From Symsagittifera roscoffensis (Eukaryota; Xenacoelomorpha; Acoela; Convolutidae): a DNA stretch of 64,000 nucleotides. Each line of letters begins with the position of its first letter. Positions within the stretch are counted from its first letter, which is position 1. Positions 34,822 through 45,394 of this stretch are shown here, one piece after another. The stretch is from positions 30,900,932 through 30,964,931 of the forward strand of contig NC_087064.1 of NCBI RefSeq assembly GCF_963678635.1, read 5' to 3'. Under the pieces are notes generated by a model that saw nothing but the letters and a program-made list of their open reading frames with translations, searched no databases and had not been told where the DNA came from. The translations under genes and the position numbers were made by a program.

Positions 34822-35058
34822 TCAATATTTTGATTCTGTGCAATTTTCCGCCAAGGACTCGAACTCACCAGTTGACAAGATTATTCCTTGTCGATGCTTG
34901 AAAAATTCCTCTTCGCCTGTTTTGTACAATTTGACAGTTATCTAGATACTGGTATGTGTGAATGTTTTTGCACCGACTCAAAATAAACGTTTGTCATTCG
35001 AAGATATATCCTGAGAATCATCGACATAGTCAACATCCCTTTCAAAAGAAACATTCAT
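34822..35058 (-). pseudogene. PC4-like ORF remnant (unit 3)
   Basis: Copy of 30050-30286 with both internal stops. One codon near the end differs ('CTESKY' for 'CTKSKY'). Confidence 0.5.
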
Positions 35059-35553
35059 AATACATGACTAAAAACGAACTAGTTTTTAGTGTGGAACGTT
35101 TAAGAAGTATAAGAGACAGATCATGCGTTCACAAAGTAAAAACTAACTTATGTGACAGTATACGAGATCACAGTATACGAGACAGATCATGCGTTCACAA
35201 AGTAAAAACTAACTTATGTGACAACTTTACGAACGCGCTAAGTCATAATGATGAAACAAAATCATCAAAGATATACTTCTTTTACGGTAAACCACGTTTT
35301 TTATGGGTATTTAGTTGCTTTTTCTCCCCTGGTACACTCTAATAGTCTTTTTGTGTCTTTTATTATGACGTGATATTAATCACTGCTATGAGTCATGGTA
35401 ATGCATTTTTAACAGCATGACAAAGAATGTCTGGCAATCTATCAAGCAAACTTGAACCTAAGTGCTTTTGCCCGTATGTAGGATGCGGAGACAACTGATC
35501 AAGTGATCTGTTCCTTGAAAAATCCTATTTAAAAAAACTTGGAGGATAAATAG

Positions 35554-35906
35554 ACACACTCATACATTGAAAAATTGCAAGATTTTGTCAATGCAATTTA
35601 TTCGAGAACAAATCGTGTCATAAATCTTGCACAGAACAAAGTAAGTAAAATGATGTTCCTCGCCTGGTTTTCTTAAGAGCACAGTAATCATTGAATATAG
35701 TTTGACTTCCAAAACTTTATGTAGGTGATCATGCTAGAATCGCCAGAGTAGACACACATTTTCGCAAGGGTTGCAAACAATCGATCATCGATGAAGTGTT
35801 TAAAAATTTTGACACGACATCCTCCAACATACAAATCAATACTAACAGAGAATCGATTGAGGGGAAATTTCTCGAGTCTGAACTAGTTCGTGTTCTGAAG
35901 AAGTAG
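35554..35906 (+). pseudogene. Polinton integrase C-terminal region (unit 3)
   Basis: Copy of 30782-31134, with the same frameshift and the 'VGDHARIARV' and 'GKFLESELVRVLKK' segments. Confidence 0.65.
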
Positions 35907-36792
35907 GAATCATTAACAATCTTGACTGAAGGCATTTCCAGCATTTTCATTCATAATGCTCCCCCTTCCTTCACAATTACCCAAGTTTCCCCTGGATCAA
36001 TGAGTTTTTCTAAAGATTTTACTCTGGCCAACTTCAAAAATCTCCTGAAAGAAGAAATAAAATTGCAAGGTGAATGAAGAGTAGCAGTTACAAAAATTAA
36101 TTTCCCTACTCAGATATACAACGTGACTGACAACAACATTGTGTACTACAAAAACATAGGTTTATAGCGTGCATGAACTCCAGGCCTTACCTTGGAGAAA
36201 CAGTAAAACTAACAAAAGGAGAGTATACAAGCAAAAAAAAAATACTGGATGAGATTCGTCTAAAGACAGAATTAGAGAAATTGGATTTTGTTATAGATCC
36301 CATTACCAAACATCTTTCATTGTGGCTGCATTATTTATTGGAGGGAAAATTTTTTCAAGCCCGCAAACTCCTACTTTACTTGGAGTCAAAGGCGTCAGAG
36401 ATGGAACTGGTTATCATAAAGATTACAAACAAGGAAGCTCGAAACATAGCAAGATGTCCACCCAAGATGATTAAGCTGACTATCCCGTTGATGTATGTGC
36501 TGTTACTTAGCATATATTTTTTCCCGTACATAATTCTTTTTCAAAAAGTCGGACACAAAAAAACACTCCTGCTACTAGTCATTGATACAAATCGTTCAAG
36601 TGAAAAAGGGTTACGCATGTAAAATTGAACCAAATCATCGTAAAGTGTTTGGTAATTTGACTTTAAAAAGCTGTTGCTCTACAATAATTCTAGTCTTTCA
36701 GTGAACTCTCGCACAGACCCTGGAGGACTTGTTCCTTTCGCTGGAGGGGGAAAAGTTGTCCTGACTTTAAAATTTCAAATTTTTAGCAATTG
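35907..36792 (+). pseudogene. Polinton virion protein, penton-type candidate (unit 3)
   Basis: Copy of 31135-32020; the 149-codon open stretch is at 36173-36622 with two or three residue changes (for example His to Tyr in 'PLMHVLL', Thr to Lys in 'VGHTKT'). Lesions are shared with unit 2. Confidence 0.6.
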
Positions 36793-36798
36793 ATCCAT

Positions 36799-37184
36799 AT
36801 GAGTTTTTATTACCACAACCAAGCAAACTTACCAAATTTCTCTAGACATTATGGACAACAAGCCAGTGACTTCGGTGTATTAGCCTTGGGAATAGGAAGA
36901 GTGGCATTTCCATTGGCTCGAAAACTTTTGATACCCGCAGCAAAAAATATCGGAAAAAACTTCTTCTTCAGGCAGCTCCAGAACTAATAGAAGTTGCAAC
37001 AAAAAGAAAAATTTCAAAGCAGGTACTCAAAAGCACCGTTAGAAAACATTCAAAAAGCAAAATGGAGGAGAAATTAGATCTCGGAAAAGTCATCCGAAAA
37101 GAACAACAGCGGTGAAATGAAAAACCAGACGCGTCATTTTCAGAAAGCAAGCTGCACAAAAGAGTCAGCAGTGAAGCAATTTAA
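36799..37184 (+). pseudogene. Polinton minor capsid (pVI-like) ORF (unit 3)
   Basis: Copy of 32027-32412, with the same frameshift after 'KNIGKN'. Confidence 0.55.
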
Positions 37185-37236
37185 TCCCGATTAAGTTTAA
37201 TCTATTTTAATCCAGAGTGATGCAACTCACAGGTCG

Positions 37237-37737
37237 TTGAGCTTATTTGAAAAACCTCCCTTGCTTGTCACTTTTGAATTTGCATTCACCCGAAAAGTTG
37301 GACCTTCCTACTCTCCTGATAGTCTTATGCTCGTGTTTAAAGTACTCGGCGACAGAAACGTTTTCGTCGATCTTCAGCGTACTCGTTTGGAAAAAGTTCG
37401 AAGCAATGGAACCTTGCTTCGAACGCATGCTACAGAAGCGACAAACAGAGAGACGCCGTATTTTGCTTACAATCTTTTATCGTCATTACTTTCCTAGTGT
37501 ACAGTCATGGAGTCAGTCTCGCTAATTATGTTACTCATTATATTATGGCTTTTGACCTCACGTCTACTCAGGAGGCTTTACAAAATTTTTTCGTGATCCT
37601 GAATTGACCAATTGCAACATTCGGTCGAACTGAATTTTAACGCAGGTCTCGGTATTAACGTCGAAATTTTATATATGGGAGAGCGTGCATCAATAGTTTA
37701 TGTGCGTTCAGTTAGAAAAACTACCTTATGACCTAGA
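37237..37737 (+). pseudogene. Polinton major capsid, internally deleted (unit 3)
   Basis: Copy of 32465-32965. One substitution (Gln to Arg, 'EKVRSNG') is visible. The C-terminal part belongs to the start of truncated unit 4. Confidence 0.75.
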
Positions 37738-38310
37738 CTAGCCATAAATGATCTTCAAATGTGAAAGTTTCTTCTTCGCCTGTTTTGTACAATTTGACAG
37801 TTATCTAGATACTGGTATGTGTGAATGTTTTTGCACCGACTCAAAATAAACGTTTGTCATTCGAAGATATATCCTGAGAATCATCGACATAGTCAACATC
37901 CCTTTCAAAAGAAACATTCATAATACATGACTAACAACCAACTAGTTTTTAGTGTGGAACGTTGAAGAATGACTGATCACAGTATACGAGACAGATCATT
38001 CGTTCCCAAAGTAAAATCTTATGTGACAATTTTACGAACGCCCTAAGCCATAATGATAAAACTAAATCATCAAAGATATACTTCTTTTATGATAAACCAC
38101 ATTTTTTATGGGTATTTAGTTGCTTTTTCTCCCCTGGTATACTCTAATAGTCTTCTTGTGTCTTTTGTTATGACGTTAATTTAATCACTGCTATGAGTCA
38201 TGGTAATGCAATTTTAACAGCAGGACAAAGAATGTCTGGCAACCTATCAAGCAAACTTGAACCTAAGTGCTTTTGGCCTTATGTAGGATGCGGAGACAAA
38301 TGATCTAGTG
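37505..38310 (+). repeat. Truncated fourth module copy with internal deletion
   Basis: 37505-37760 matches the start of a unit (capsid C-terminus and first codons of the protease). At about 37761-37771 the sequence jumps to the equivalent of about 34912, deleting roughly 1.9 kb (protease, unknown ORFs, sub-repeats). It then follows the unit to about 38300, including a truncated PC4-like ORF (37771-37921), but diverged more than units 2 and 3. It ends before the integrase segment. Confidence 0.85.
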
Positions 38311-38519
38311 ACCCTCCAGATGTCAATCAAGGAACCCATCCAAATTCAGCTTGCTATGCCCCAAAAAAAAGAAAATAGCATTTTCGAGAATTCTAATAAT
38401 TTAAACAAAATTTTTTATATTTTTTTTCAATTATTATTCCAGATGTTTTATATTATCATTTCTGTTTGATATGATTTTTAACCCTTTTCAACATGACCGT
38501 GTGTATATCAGTGGTCTGA

Positions 38520-41516
38520 AATTTTATCTCGACTCGTAAATCAATTTTAATTTGTTCTGCAAAATTGTCAGCGAAATGTAAGAGAAAAAACTTTCAAAAA
38601 AAATCATAAATCGAGAATAATTTTTCGCCAAAATTCTCTTTGAGAAAAAACGAGAGACAGAGAAAAGTAAACACAATTGCTCATTAGTGAATCCCATACA
38701 AATATCCTTTTGGTGATTTTGCTTTCTTTTCAAACGAAGGTTAAATATGAAAGGGTCCAACTTTTTCTTGTTGGTAGTCCAACCACATTGATTTGGCTTT
38801 CTGTTCTGTGTACACTCTCTGTTCTCTTTCTCATGATAGGTGTCGTTATTCCGGTGTTATATTTCAGGTCTTAAACAAAATAACAGAGAAGGTTTTGAGC
38901 CATATTCCCGTTGTATATTGCGTTTATGTACAAGTTTTGCGTGTATAACTGACAATTTTTTGGTAAAAAGCATGAAAAGCTGAAAATTTCAAAAATAAAA
39001 AAAGTGGCTGGAGAAATACAAAATTTCAACCTACGACCTCGACAAAGAAGGAATTGAGAAAATCAATGGAGAATACAAAATTCCAATGGACTTGATGGAT
39101 TTGGACAGATTTGAAAGGCTAAACAATTGTCAAATCAACGTATTTTGATGAGCAAATTCTACTTGCCTTCTAAAAATCTTATCACCAACTCTTTAATATT
39201 CTTCACCTAATCAAATCACCTTTGAAATTCAGGCCAAAACTAGATTCAAAATCTAATTTTTTGTTCATGTTTAACGATGGTGAATTTTTGCTCTTAACAG
39301 TGTCGACCAGATTCACTAAGAGCCTGATTTTCGACTTGTTGCTCGACAAAAATTCTACAAAAACCCGAGACTCATCAAATCGTATAGATTCATGCTAGCG
39401 CCGCTGACGAAAATTGTCAATAATTTGCCCAGCGAAAAGTTTTTTCTGCTTGAGAAATAATTTGAAAACTTCAGCCACTCCCCTGAAAAAGTCAGTATGT
39501 TGGAACAGAAAGCGTAATACCTCTACTCTTTTTTCATTTCCATCGAAAAATTCCAAGAAACTTGACTTCCCCCGCGAGCAATGCTGAAAAAAGGTCTAAC
39601 GGGAGGGGATGTGAGTGTTACAAGAAGCGAGTACAATCAAGTCCTATAACTTTCACCGAAGTGAAGTGTGGTTCACTTGATGGTTACCACTACTTGTACT
39701 TGACTACAGATGTGCTACTACTTGCTTCAGTTATCGAAGCTTTTCGCGAAGTTGGCAATCAAATTTACAGGTTGGGTTGCGCCTTTTATTTCACGGCACG
39801 TAAAATTTCTGGGAAGCCTTTCTAAAAGTTTGTGAGCCCGATCCAGAATTCTTACTGAATCGTGAACATCTGGATTTTGTGCAGCAAACGATATGAGGAG
39901 GCATATCGTCTTTTTAGGCGCGCCGATTTTACAAAGAGAACAATAAATACCTTGACAATTTTTCACCCTCAGAACCATCAAGCTCTATCCTCAACATTGA
40001 CGCAAACAATTTCTCCTTCCTCTCGTGAAGTAGCGGACATCGGTGCAAAGAGCAACGAGCAAGTCGACATGTTGGGAAAATTGGGGTTCACCACACAGCC
40101 AAAGGTGCCAAAGCTTCAGCAGACCTTGCACCCTGAAGAAGATTTTATTTTGCAATACCTTACCCTAAATTTGTACCACGGGCTAGGAATGAAAATAAAT
40201 CAACTCGGAAAAGTTGTTTAGTTCCACGAAAGTCACTGGATGGCAGATTTTGTCGACCTCAACACCCGCCTACGAAAAGCCGCAGTATAAAAATTGCGGG
40301 GGAAAATTTACAAGATAATTATTGTTTTAGCATTCGGTAAGATAATGGAGTCTAAGTTAGGAAGAAAGAAGCTGGAGATTCTAAGAGATGAGAGAGAACT
40401 TCGTCAAAATACAGTTCTAAGCACTATGAAGAGCTTTCAAATCATTGATGATCAATTTGCCACAATCAGATTTTCAGTGATAAAATTTTATCTGGACAAT
40501 ACTATGATAGTTGGTATGACTATCTCAGACCTCGCCAAGCGTTTCATGTTTCATTTTCACTATCAAAACATTGAAACTGAATCTAATTTTGATATCACTT
40601 TCCTTCGACACGGATATTTTTTTATGCCATCAAAACTGACGATGTTTACCGAGACTTAGAGAAAATAAAAATTGATTTCCACTTTTCAAGTTGTGATGTG
40701 AACCTTTTCTTGGTTGACGACACCAAAAAAAGATGTGCTGAACTTTAAAGACGAAACTGGTGGGAAGCGTATCAGAAAATGCATTGTCCTAAAACCGAAA
40801 CTACATTCGGACGTCCTTAATTGTAAATAAAAATCCCAATTTAAGCCACCCTTCCAACCCCATTCTAAAAATTTTACAGAAAAAATATCACCACCACCCT
40901 CCCTCCCCCTTAATTTGTTGCAACAAACTATGGACATTTAGCTGATTTAGGCAACATTATAGCAGGTTGACTAAACGTTAACTTATCTAAAAACAATTTT
41001 CTTTCCTTTTCCTTTTTTTAAAATTATAGTTTAGATTCTTCTGCTCTTTGGTAAAGAGAATGAAACTTTGTTCGGTATAAATTGAGTTGCTGAAGTGAAA
41101 TGAAACTATCCCCTGCCCTGTAGAAAAAAATATTATCTGCTTCTGCTTAGAGTGCCAAAGGAATAAAACGGAGCGCATATCAAGAAATGGTCCACCAAAA
41201 CTTTCAGTGACACATCATTCATTGGGTAAACAATGAGAAAGTAAGACTTTAATATAGTTTCGAACGGTCACATTAATATGACATTGAAACAAAACAAACT
41301 TGCATTATCACCATTCGACTCAAAACGTTCGATGGGATTTCGACAGTTCCCTTTGGTCATAAAGCCGCCGAAGAGAATGCATTTCTTGAACACAGTTACA
41401 TGAAATCCAACTCATACAATGAAGCTGATAACAGTTTGCCCGAATTTCAACTTCCGGATTGAGGATTTTTACAGCAGTTCTACTCAGAAACAGAGCTGCG
41501 AGAAGAACAAGCTTCT
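38520..41516 (+). repeat. Polymerase module, copy 1 (~3.0 kb)
   Basis: Aligns with 41517-44480. Both start ATTTTATCTCG and end with CTGCGAGAAGAA...AAGCTTCT. Contains a short hydrophobic ORF (38677-38874, with a membrane-like 'LIWLSVLCTLSVLFLMIGVV'), PolB and a virion-ORF C-terminus. Divergence between copies is visibly greater than between the 4,772-bp units, so this duplication is older. Confidence 0.9.
39002..40830 (+). pseudogene. Polinton protein-primed DNA polymerase B (copy 1)
   Basis: Segments in family order, spread over several frames: 'KWLEKYKISTYDL' and 'LDRFERLNNCQINVF' (N-terminal domain); 'SYRFMLAPLTKIVNNLPS' and 'LTGGDVSVTRSEYNQVL' (39380-39640); exonuclease segment 'LDGYHYLYLTTDVLLLASVI' (39680-39740); palm motif A 'ILNIDANNF' (~39990); 'LGMKINQLGKVV'; palm segment 'AFGKIMESKLGRKKLEIL' (40330-40390); 'GMTISDLAKRFMFHFHY'; motif C region 'FDTDIF' followed by 'YAIKTDDVYRDLEK'; and the C-terminal 'LKPKLHSDVLNCK' with TAA 40830. 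This is the replicative polymerase of Maverick/Polinton elements. It has many frameshifts and stops. Intact homologues are around 1,000 residues or more, so large parts are also deleted. Confidence 0.85.
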
Positions 41517-41520
41517 AAAA
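41355..41520 (+). pseudogene. C-terminus of unidentified Polinton ORF (copy 1)
   Basis: One frame reads 'GHKAAEENAFLEHSYMKS', 'SLPEFQLPD', then a TGA, then 'GFLQQFYSETELREEQAS'. Acidic C-terminal end. It runs directly into polymerase module copy 2. The protein is not identified. Confidence 0.4.
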
Positions 41521-42008
41521 TTTTATCTCGCCTAGTAGATCAATTAAAATTTGTTCTGTAAAATATTCAGCAAATTGTAAGAGAAAAATTTTTCAAAAAA
41601 ATCATGAATCGAGAATAATTTTTCGCCAAAATTCTCTTTGAGAAAAAATGATAGAGAGAGAAAGCTAAAAACAATTGCTCATTAGTGAACCCCTTTAGAA
41701 ATATCCTTTTGCGGATTTTGTTTTCTTTTCAAAAGAAGGTTAAATATGAAAGGGTCCAACTTTCTCATGTTGGTAGTCCAGCCACATTTATTTGGCTTTC
41801 TGTCTGTTGTCTGTTCACTCTCTGTCTTTTTTCTTATGATAGGTGTCGTTATTCCGGTGTTATATTTCAGGTCTTAAACAAAATAACAGAGAAAGTTTTG
41901 AGCCATATTCCCGTTGTATATTGCGTTTATATACAAGATTTGCGTGTATAACTGACAATTTTTTGGTAAAAAACGTGAAAAAAAGAAAACTTGAAAAATA
42001 AAAAAAAA

Positions 42009-43773
42009 ACGTGGCTGGAGAAATACAAAGTTTCAACCTACCACCTCGACAAAGAAGGAATTGATAAAATCAATGGAGAATACAAAATGCCAATGAATTT
42101 GAAGGACATGGACAGATTTGAAAGGCTAAACAATTGTCAAATCAACGTATTTTGGTGAGCAAATTCTACTTGCCTTCTAAAAATCTTATTACCAACTCTT
42201 TAATATTCTTCACCTAATCAAATGACCTTTGAAATTCAGACCAAAACTAGATTCAAAATCTACTTTTTTGTTCATGTTTAACGATGGTGAACTTTTGCTC
42301 TTAAGAGTGTCGACCAGATTCACTAAGAGCCTGATTTTCGACTTGTTGCTCGACAAATTTTCTACAAAAACCCGAGACTCATCAAATCGTATAAATTCAT
42401 GCTAGCGCCGCTGACGAAAATTGTCAATAATTTGCTCAGCGAAAAGTTTTTTCTGCTTCAGAAATAATTTGAAAAACTCAGCCACTCCCCTGAAAAAGTC
42501 AGTATGTTGGAACAGAAAGCGTAATACCTCTACTCATTTTTCATTTCCTTCGAAAAATTCCAAGAAACTTGACTTCCCCCGCGAGCAATGCTGAAAAAAA
42601 GTCTAACAGGAGGGGATGAGAGTGTTACAAGAAGCGAGTACAATCAAGTCCTATAACTTTCACCGAAGTGAAGTGTGGTTCACTTGATGGTTACCACTAC
42701 TTGTACTTGACTACAGATGTGCTACTACTTGCTTCAGTTATCGAAGCTTTTCGTGAAGTTGGCGATCAAATGTACAGGTTGGATTGCGCCTGTTATTTCA
42801 CGGCACGTAACATTTCTGGGAAGCTTTTCTAAAATTTTGTGAGCCCGATCCAGAATTCTTACTGAATCGTGAACATCTGGACTTTGTGCAGCAAACGATA
42901 TGAGGAGGCATAACGTCGATTTACGTGCGCCGATTTTACAAAGAGAACAATAAACACCTTGACATTTTTTCGCCCTCAGAACCATCAAGCTCTATCCTCA
43001 ACTTTGACGCAAACAATTTCTACCTCCTCTCGTGAAGTAGTTGACATCGGTGCAAAGAGCAACGAGCAAGTCGACATGTTGGGAAGTTTGAGATTCACCA
43101 CACAGCCAAAGGTGCCAAAGCTTCACCAGACCTTGCATCCTGAAGAAGATTATGATTGCAATAACTTACCCTAAAGTTGAACTAGAGCCTGGGAATGGAA
43201 GTAATTCAACTCGGAAAAGCTGTTCAGTTCTGCGAAAGTCACTAGATGGCAGACTTTGTGGACCTCAACACCCGCCTACGAAAAGCGGCAGTAAAAAATA
43301 TGAATAATGAAGTCTAACCTAGGAAGAAAGAAGCTGGTGATTGTAAGAAATGAGAGCAAACTTCTTCAAAATACAGCTCTTAGCGCGATGAAGAGCTTTC
43401 AAATCATTGACGATCAATTTGCCACAATCAGCTTTTCAGCGATAAAAATATTTTGGGACAAACCTATGAGAGTTGGTATGACCATCTCAGACCTGGCCAA
43501 GTGTTTCATGTTTCATTTCCACTATAAAAAAATTTGAAACTGAATCTAAACTTGATTTACTTTCCTTCGACACGGATACTTTTTATGCCATAAAAACTGA
43601 CGATGTTTACTTAGAGAAAATAAAAGGTGACGAGTTGTGATGAGGAAATTTTCCTGATTGACGACACCAAAAAAAATGTGCTGAGTTTTAAAGACGAATC
43701 TGATGGGAAGCGGATCAGAGAATTAATTGTCCTAAAACCGAAACTACATTCGAACGTCCTTAATTGTAAATAA
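42009..43773 (+). pseudogene. Polinton protein-primed DNA polymerase B (copy 2)
   Basis: The same segments as copy 1 in the same order, with different lesions. Motif A reads 'ILNFDANNF' (~43005), motif C 'FDTDTFYAIKTDDVY' (~43570) is clean in one frame, and the end is 'KLHSNVLNCK' with TAA 43773. 'MNLKDMDRFERLNNCQINVF'-like N-terminal segment lies at about 42090-42160 (TTTGG here, a TGA-free site where copy 1 has TTTTGA). Because the copies carry different stops, much of the decay came after the duplication. Confidence 0.85.
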
Positions 43774-44093
43774 AAATCCCAATTTAAGCCACAATTCCAC
43801 CCCCATTCCAAAATTATTACAGAAAAAATTATCACCACCATCCTCCCTCCCCCTTAATTTGTTGTAACAAGCTATGGAAGTTTAGCTGATTTAGGCAACA
43901 TTATACCAGGTTGATTAAACGTTAATTTATCTGATAACACTTTCTTTTCTTTTCCTTTTTTTTAAATTATAGTTTAGAATCTTCTGCTCTTTGGTAAAAT
44001 GAATGAAACTTTGTTCGGTACAAATTGAGTTGCTGAAGTGAAATGAAACTATCCCCTGCCTTGTAGAAAAAACACTAATTTGCTTCTGCCTAG

Positions 44094-44116
44094 AGGGCAC
44101 TCAAAAATTGAGTGCC
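44094..44116. repeat. Insertion forming a perfect 9-bp-stem hairpin
   Basis: GGCACTCAA-AAA-TTGAGTGCC. Copy 1 has only GAGTGCC at this place (~41150), so about 19 bases were added as an inverted copy of adjacent sequence. Confidence 0.85.
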
Positions 44117-44313
44117 AAAGGAATAAAACGGAGCGCATATCGAGAAATGGTCCACCAAACCTTCAGGGACACAACATTCACTGGGTAAACAATGAGAGAA
44201 TAAAACTATAATATAGTTTCGAAAGGTCACATTAATATGACATTGAAACAAAACAAACTTGCATTATCACCATTCGACTCAAAACGTTCGATGGGATTTC
44301 GACAGTTCCCTTT

Positions 44314-44568
44314 GGTCATAAAGCCGCCGAAGAGAATGCATTTCTTGAACACAGTTACATGAAATCCAACTCATACAATGAAGCTGATAACAGTTTGCCC
44401 GAATTTCAACTTCCGGATTGGGGATTTTTACAGCAGCTCTACTCAGAAACAGAGCTGCGAGAAGAAGAAGCTTCTAGTGGCTGAGTCCGTGAACGTCCCC
44501 CTGTAAATAACCCATTTATTTCCTCTGAAGCTTTAAAAGATAAACCATCTAAAAAACAGCGCAAATAA
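44314..44568 (+). pseudogene. C-terminus of unidentified Polinton ORF (copy 2)
   Basis: Frame from 'GHKAAEENAFLEHSYMKS' through 'LPDWGFLQQLYSETELREEE' to an in-frame TGA (44485), then 'VRERPPVNNPFISSEALKD' and a basic 'KPSKKQRK' end with TAA 44568. It continues beyond the point where copy 1 was cut, so the true C-terminus of the gene is seen only here. TGG replaces the TGA of copy 1 after 'LPD'. Function unknown; location next to PolB suggests a virion or replication protein. Confidence 0.45.
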
Positions 44569-45394
44569 AACCAAAACAATAAACATTAAATTCTTAAACA
44601 TACATTTTGAGATGATTTTTACTGCTCGTCGTTTTTATACTTCGGCTGAAGATTATTCTGGTTTTTACCAATTCACCACTAATAAAAAAAATTCGTATTG
44701 GGTTGAATCGTTTTTTTTTACATAAATAGCTTCAGGCAATAATTTCGTTGACTCAAACTAAATGTTAGTTCAAGCAAATGTGTGAATTCCGTTGGCTTAG
44801 TTTCGAAACAAACTTTTATCAGCATGACAATTCTTCGACGATAAGAAAGAAAGCAAGGAAATGATATCCACATGAAACTAGGACCAAAAGAAAATTTCAG
44901 GAATTAGAACGATTAAATTTAAATATCGCGGGAAAAAGGACTGCTTTGAAGGGAATTAGAAGCAATTATTGTTTCGGGTCTCGGTTCTTAAGCTCAGCTC
45001 AACAAGATTCTAAGGAGGGGGTCTTTTGCTTTAGTGGTGGGAACTTATGTTCCTTTACAAAATCCTAGGATAGGGGTCCTCCAAAAAATGAAGGCTACCT
45101 TTCGTAGGATTTTGCTTTAAGTGAGGACCCCCCTTAGGTAGGACCCTCCCTTAAGATCCGGGACACGATAAAACACTACTGGCGTGTTTGGGGATGGTTT
45201 TCACAAAAAAAATCCCAAATTCTAAACTTTTTCTTTTCATGTAATTTTTTACTTTTAATTTTTTCATGTATTACTGCTCCATAGATCTTAAACGGTCTCC
45301 GATCAGTCTTGTGCCTATTTTCTATTTGATTGATTTAAACTATTCTAAGAACTGATGGCCAGAGATGACGTTTAAATATGACTAATTCTCTTAC
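44569..45394. other. Non-coding, with GGGGTCC/GGACCCC inverted repeats
   Basis: No gene seen. At 45010-45160 a patch of imperfect inverted repeats contains AGGATAGGGGTCCTCC and GAGGACCCCCCTTAGG, a possible MITE remnant. If the thioesterase gene once had downstream exons they should lie in 45170-45394, but none is recognisable. Confidence 0.5.

Larger units (their letters stand above)
32733..37504 (+). repeat. Tandem 4,772-bp Polinton module, unit 3
   Basis: Near-identical to 27961-32732. The unit boundary falls at CAGTCATGGAGTCAGTCTCG, inside the capsid gene. Confidence 0.95.
41517..44480 (+). repeat. Polymerase module, copy 2 (~3.0 kb)
   Basis: Second tandem copy of 38520-41516; landmarks are offset by about 2,960-3,000 because of small indels. 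It has one extra insertion forming a perfect hairpin (44094-44116). Confidence 0.9.
26501..44568. mobile_element. Degraded Maverick/Polinton with amplified gene modules
   Basis: Remnants of integrase, adenain-like protease, major capsid, two further virion proteins and protein-primed DNA polymerase B occur together; that gene set defines Maverick/Polinton virus-like transposons. The left part (26.5-38.3 kb) is a tandem array of a 4,772-bp integrase-capsid-protease module. The right part (38.5-44.5 kb) is two copies of a ~3.0-kb polymerase module. Every gene copy carries stops, frameshifts or deletions. No packaging ATPase was recognised. The candidate TIRs are the 25.1/62.8-kb inverted repeats. 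Confidence 0.8.

Noticed and set aside
26501-44568. Maverick cargo of the toxin-antidote type reported from Caenorhabditis
   Set aside because: I looked for protease/kinase-like cargo pairs other than the adenain-like protease and saw none.
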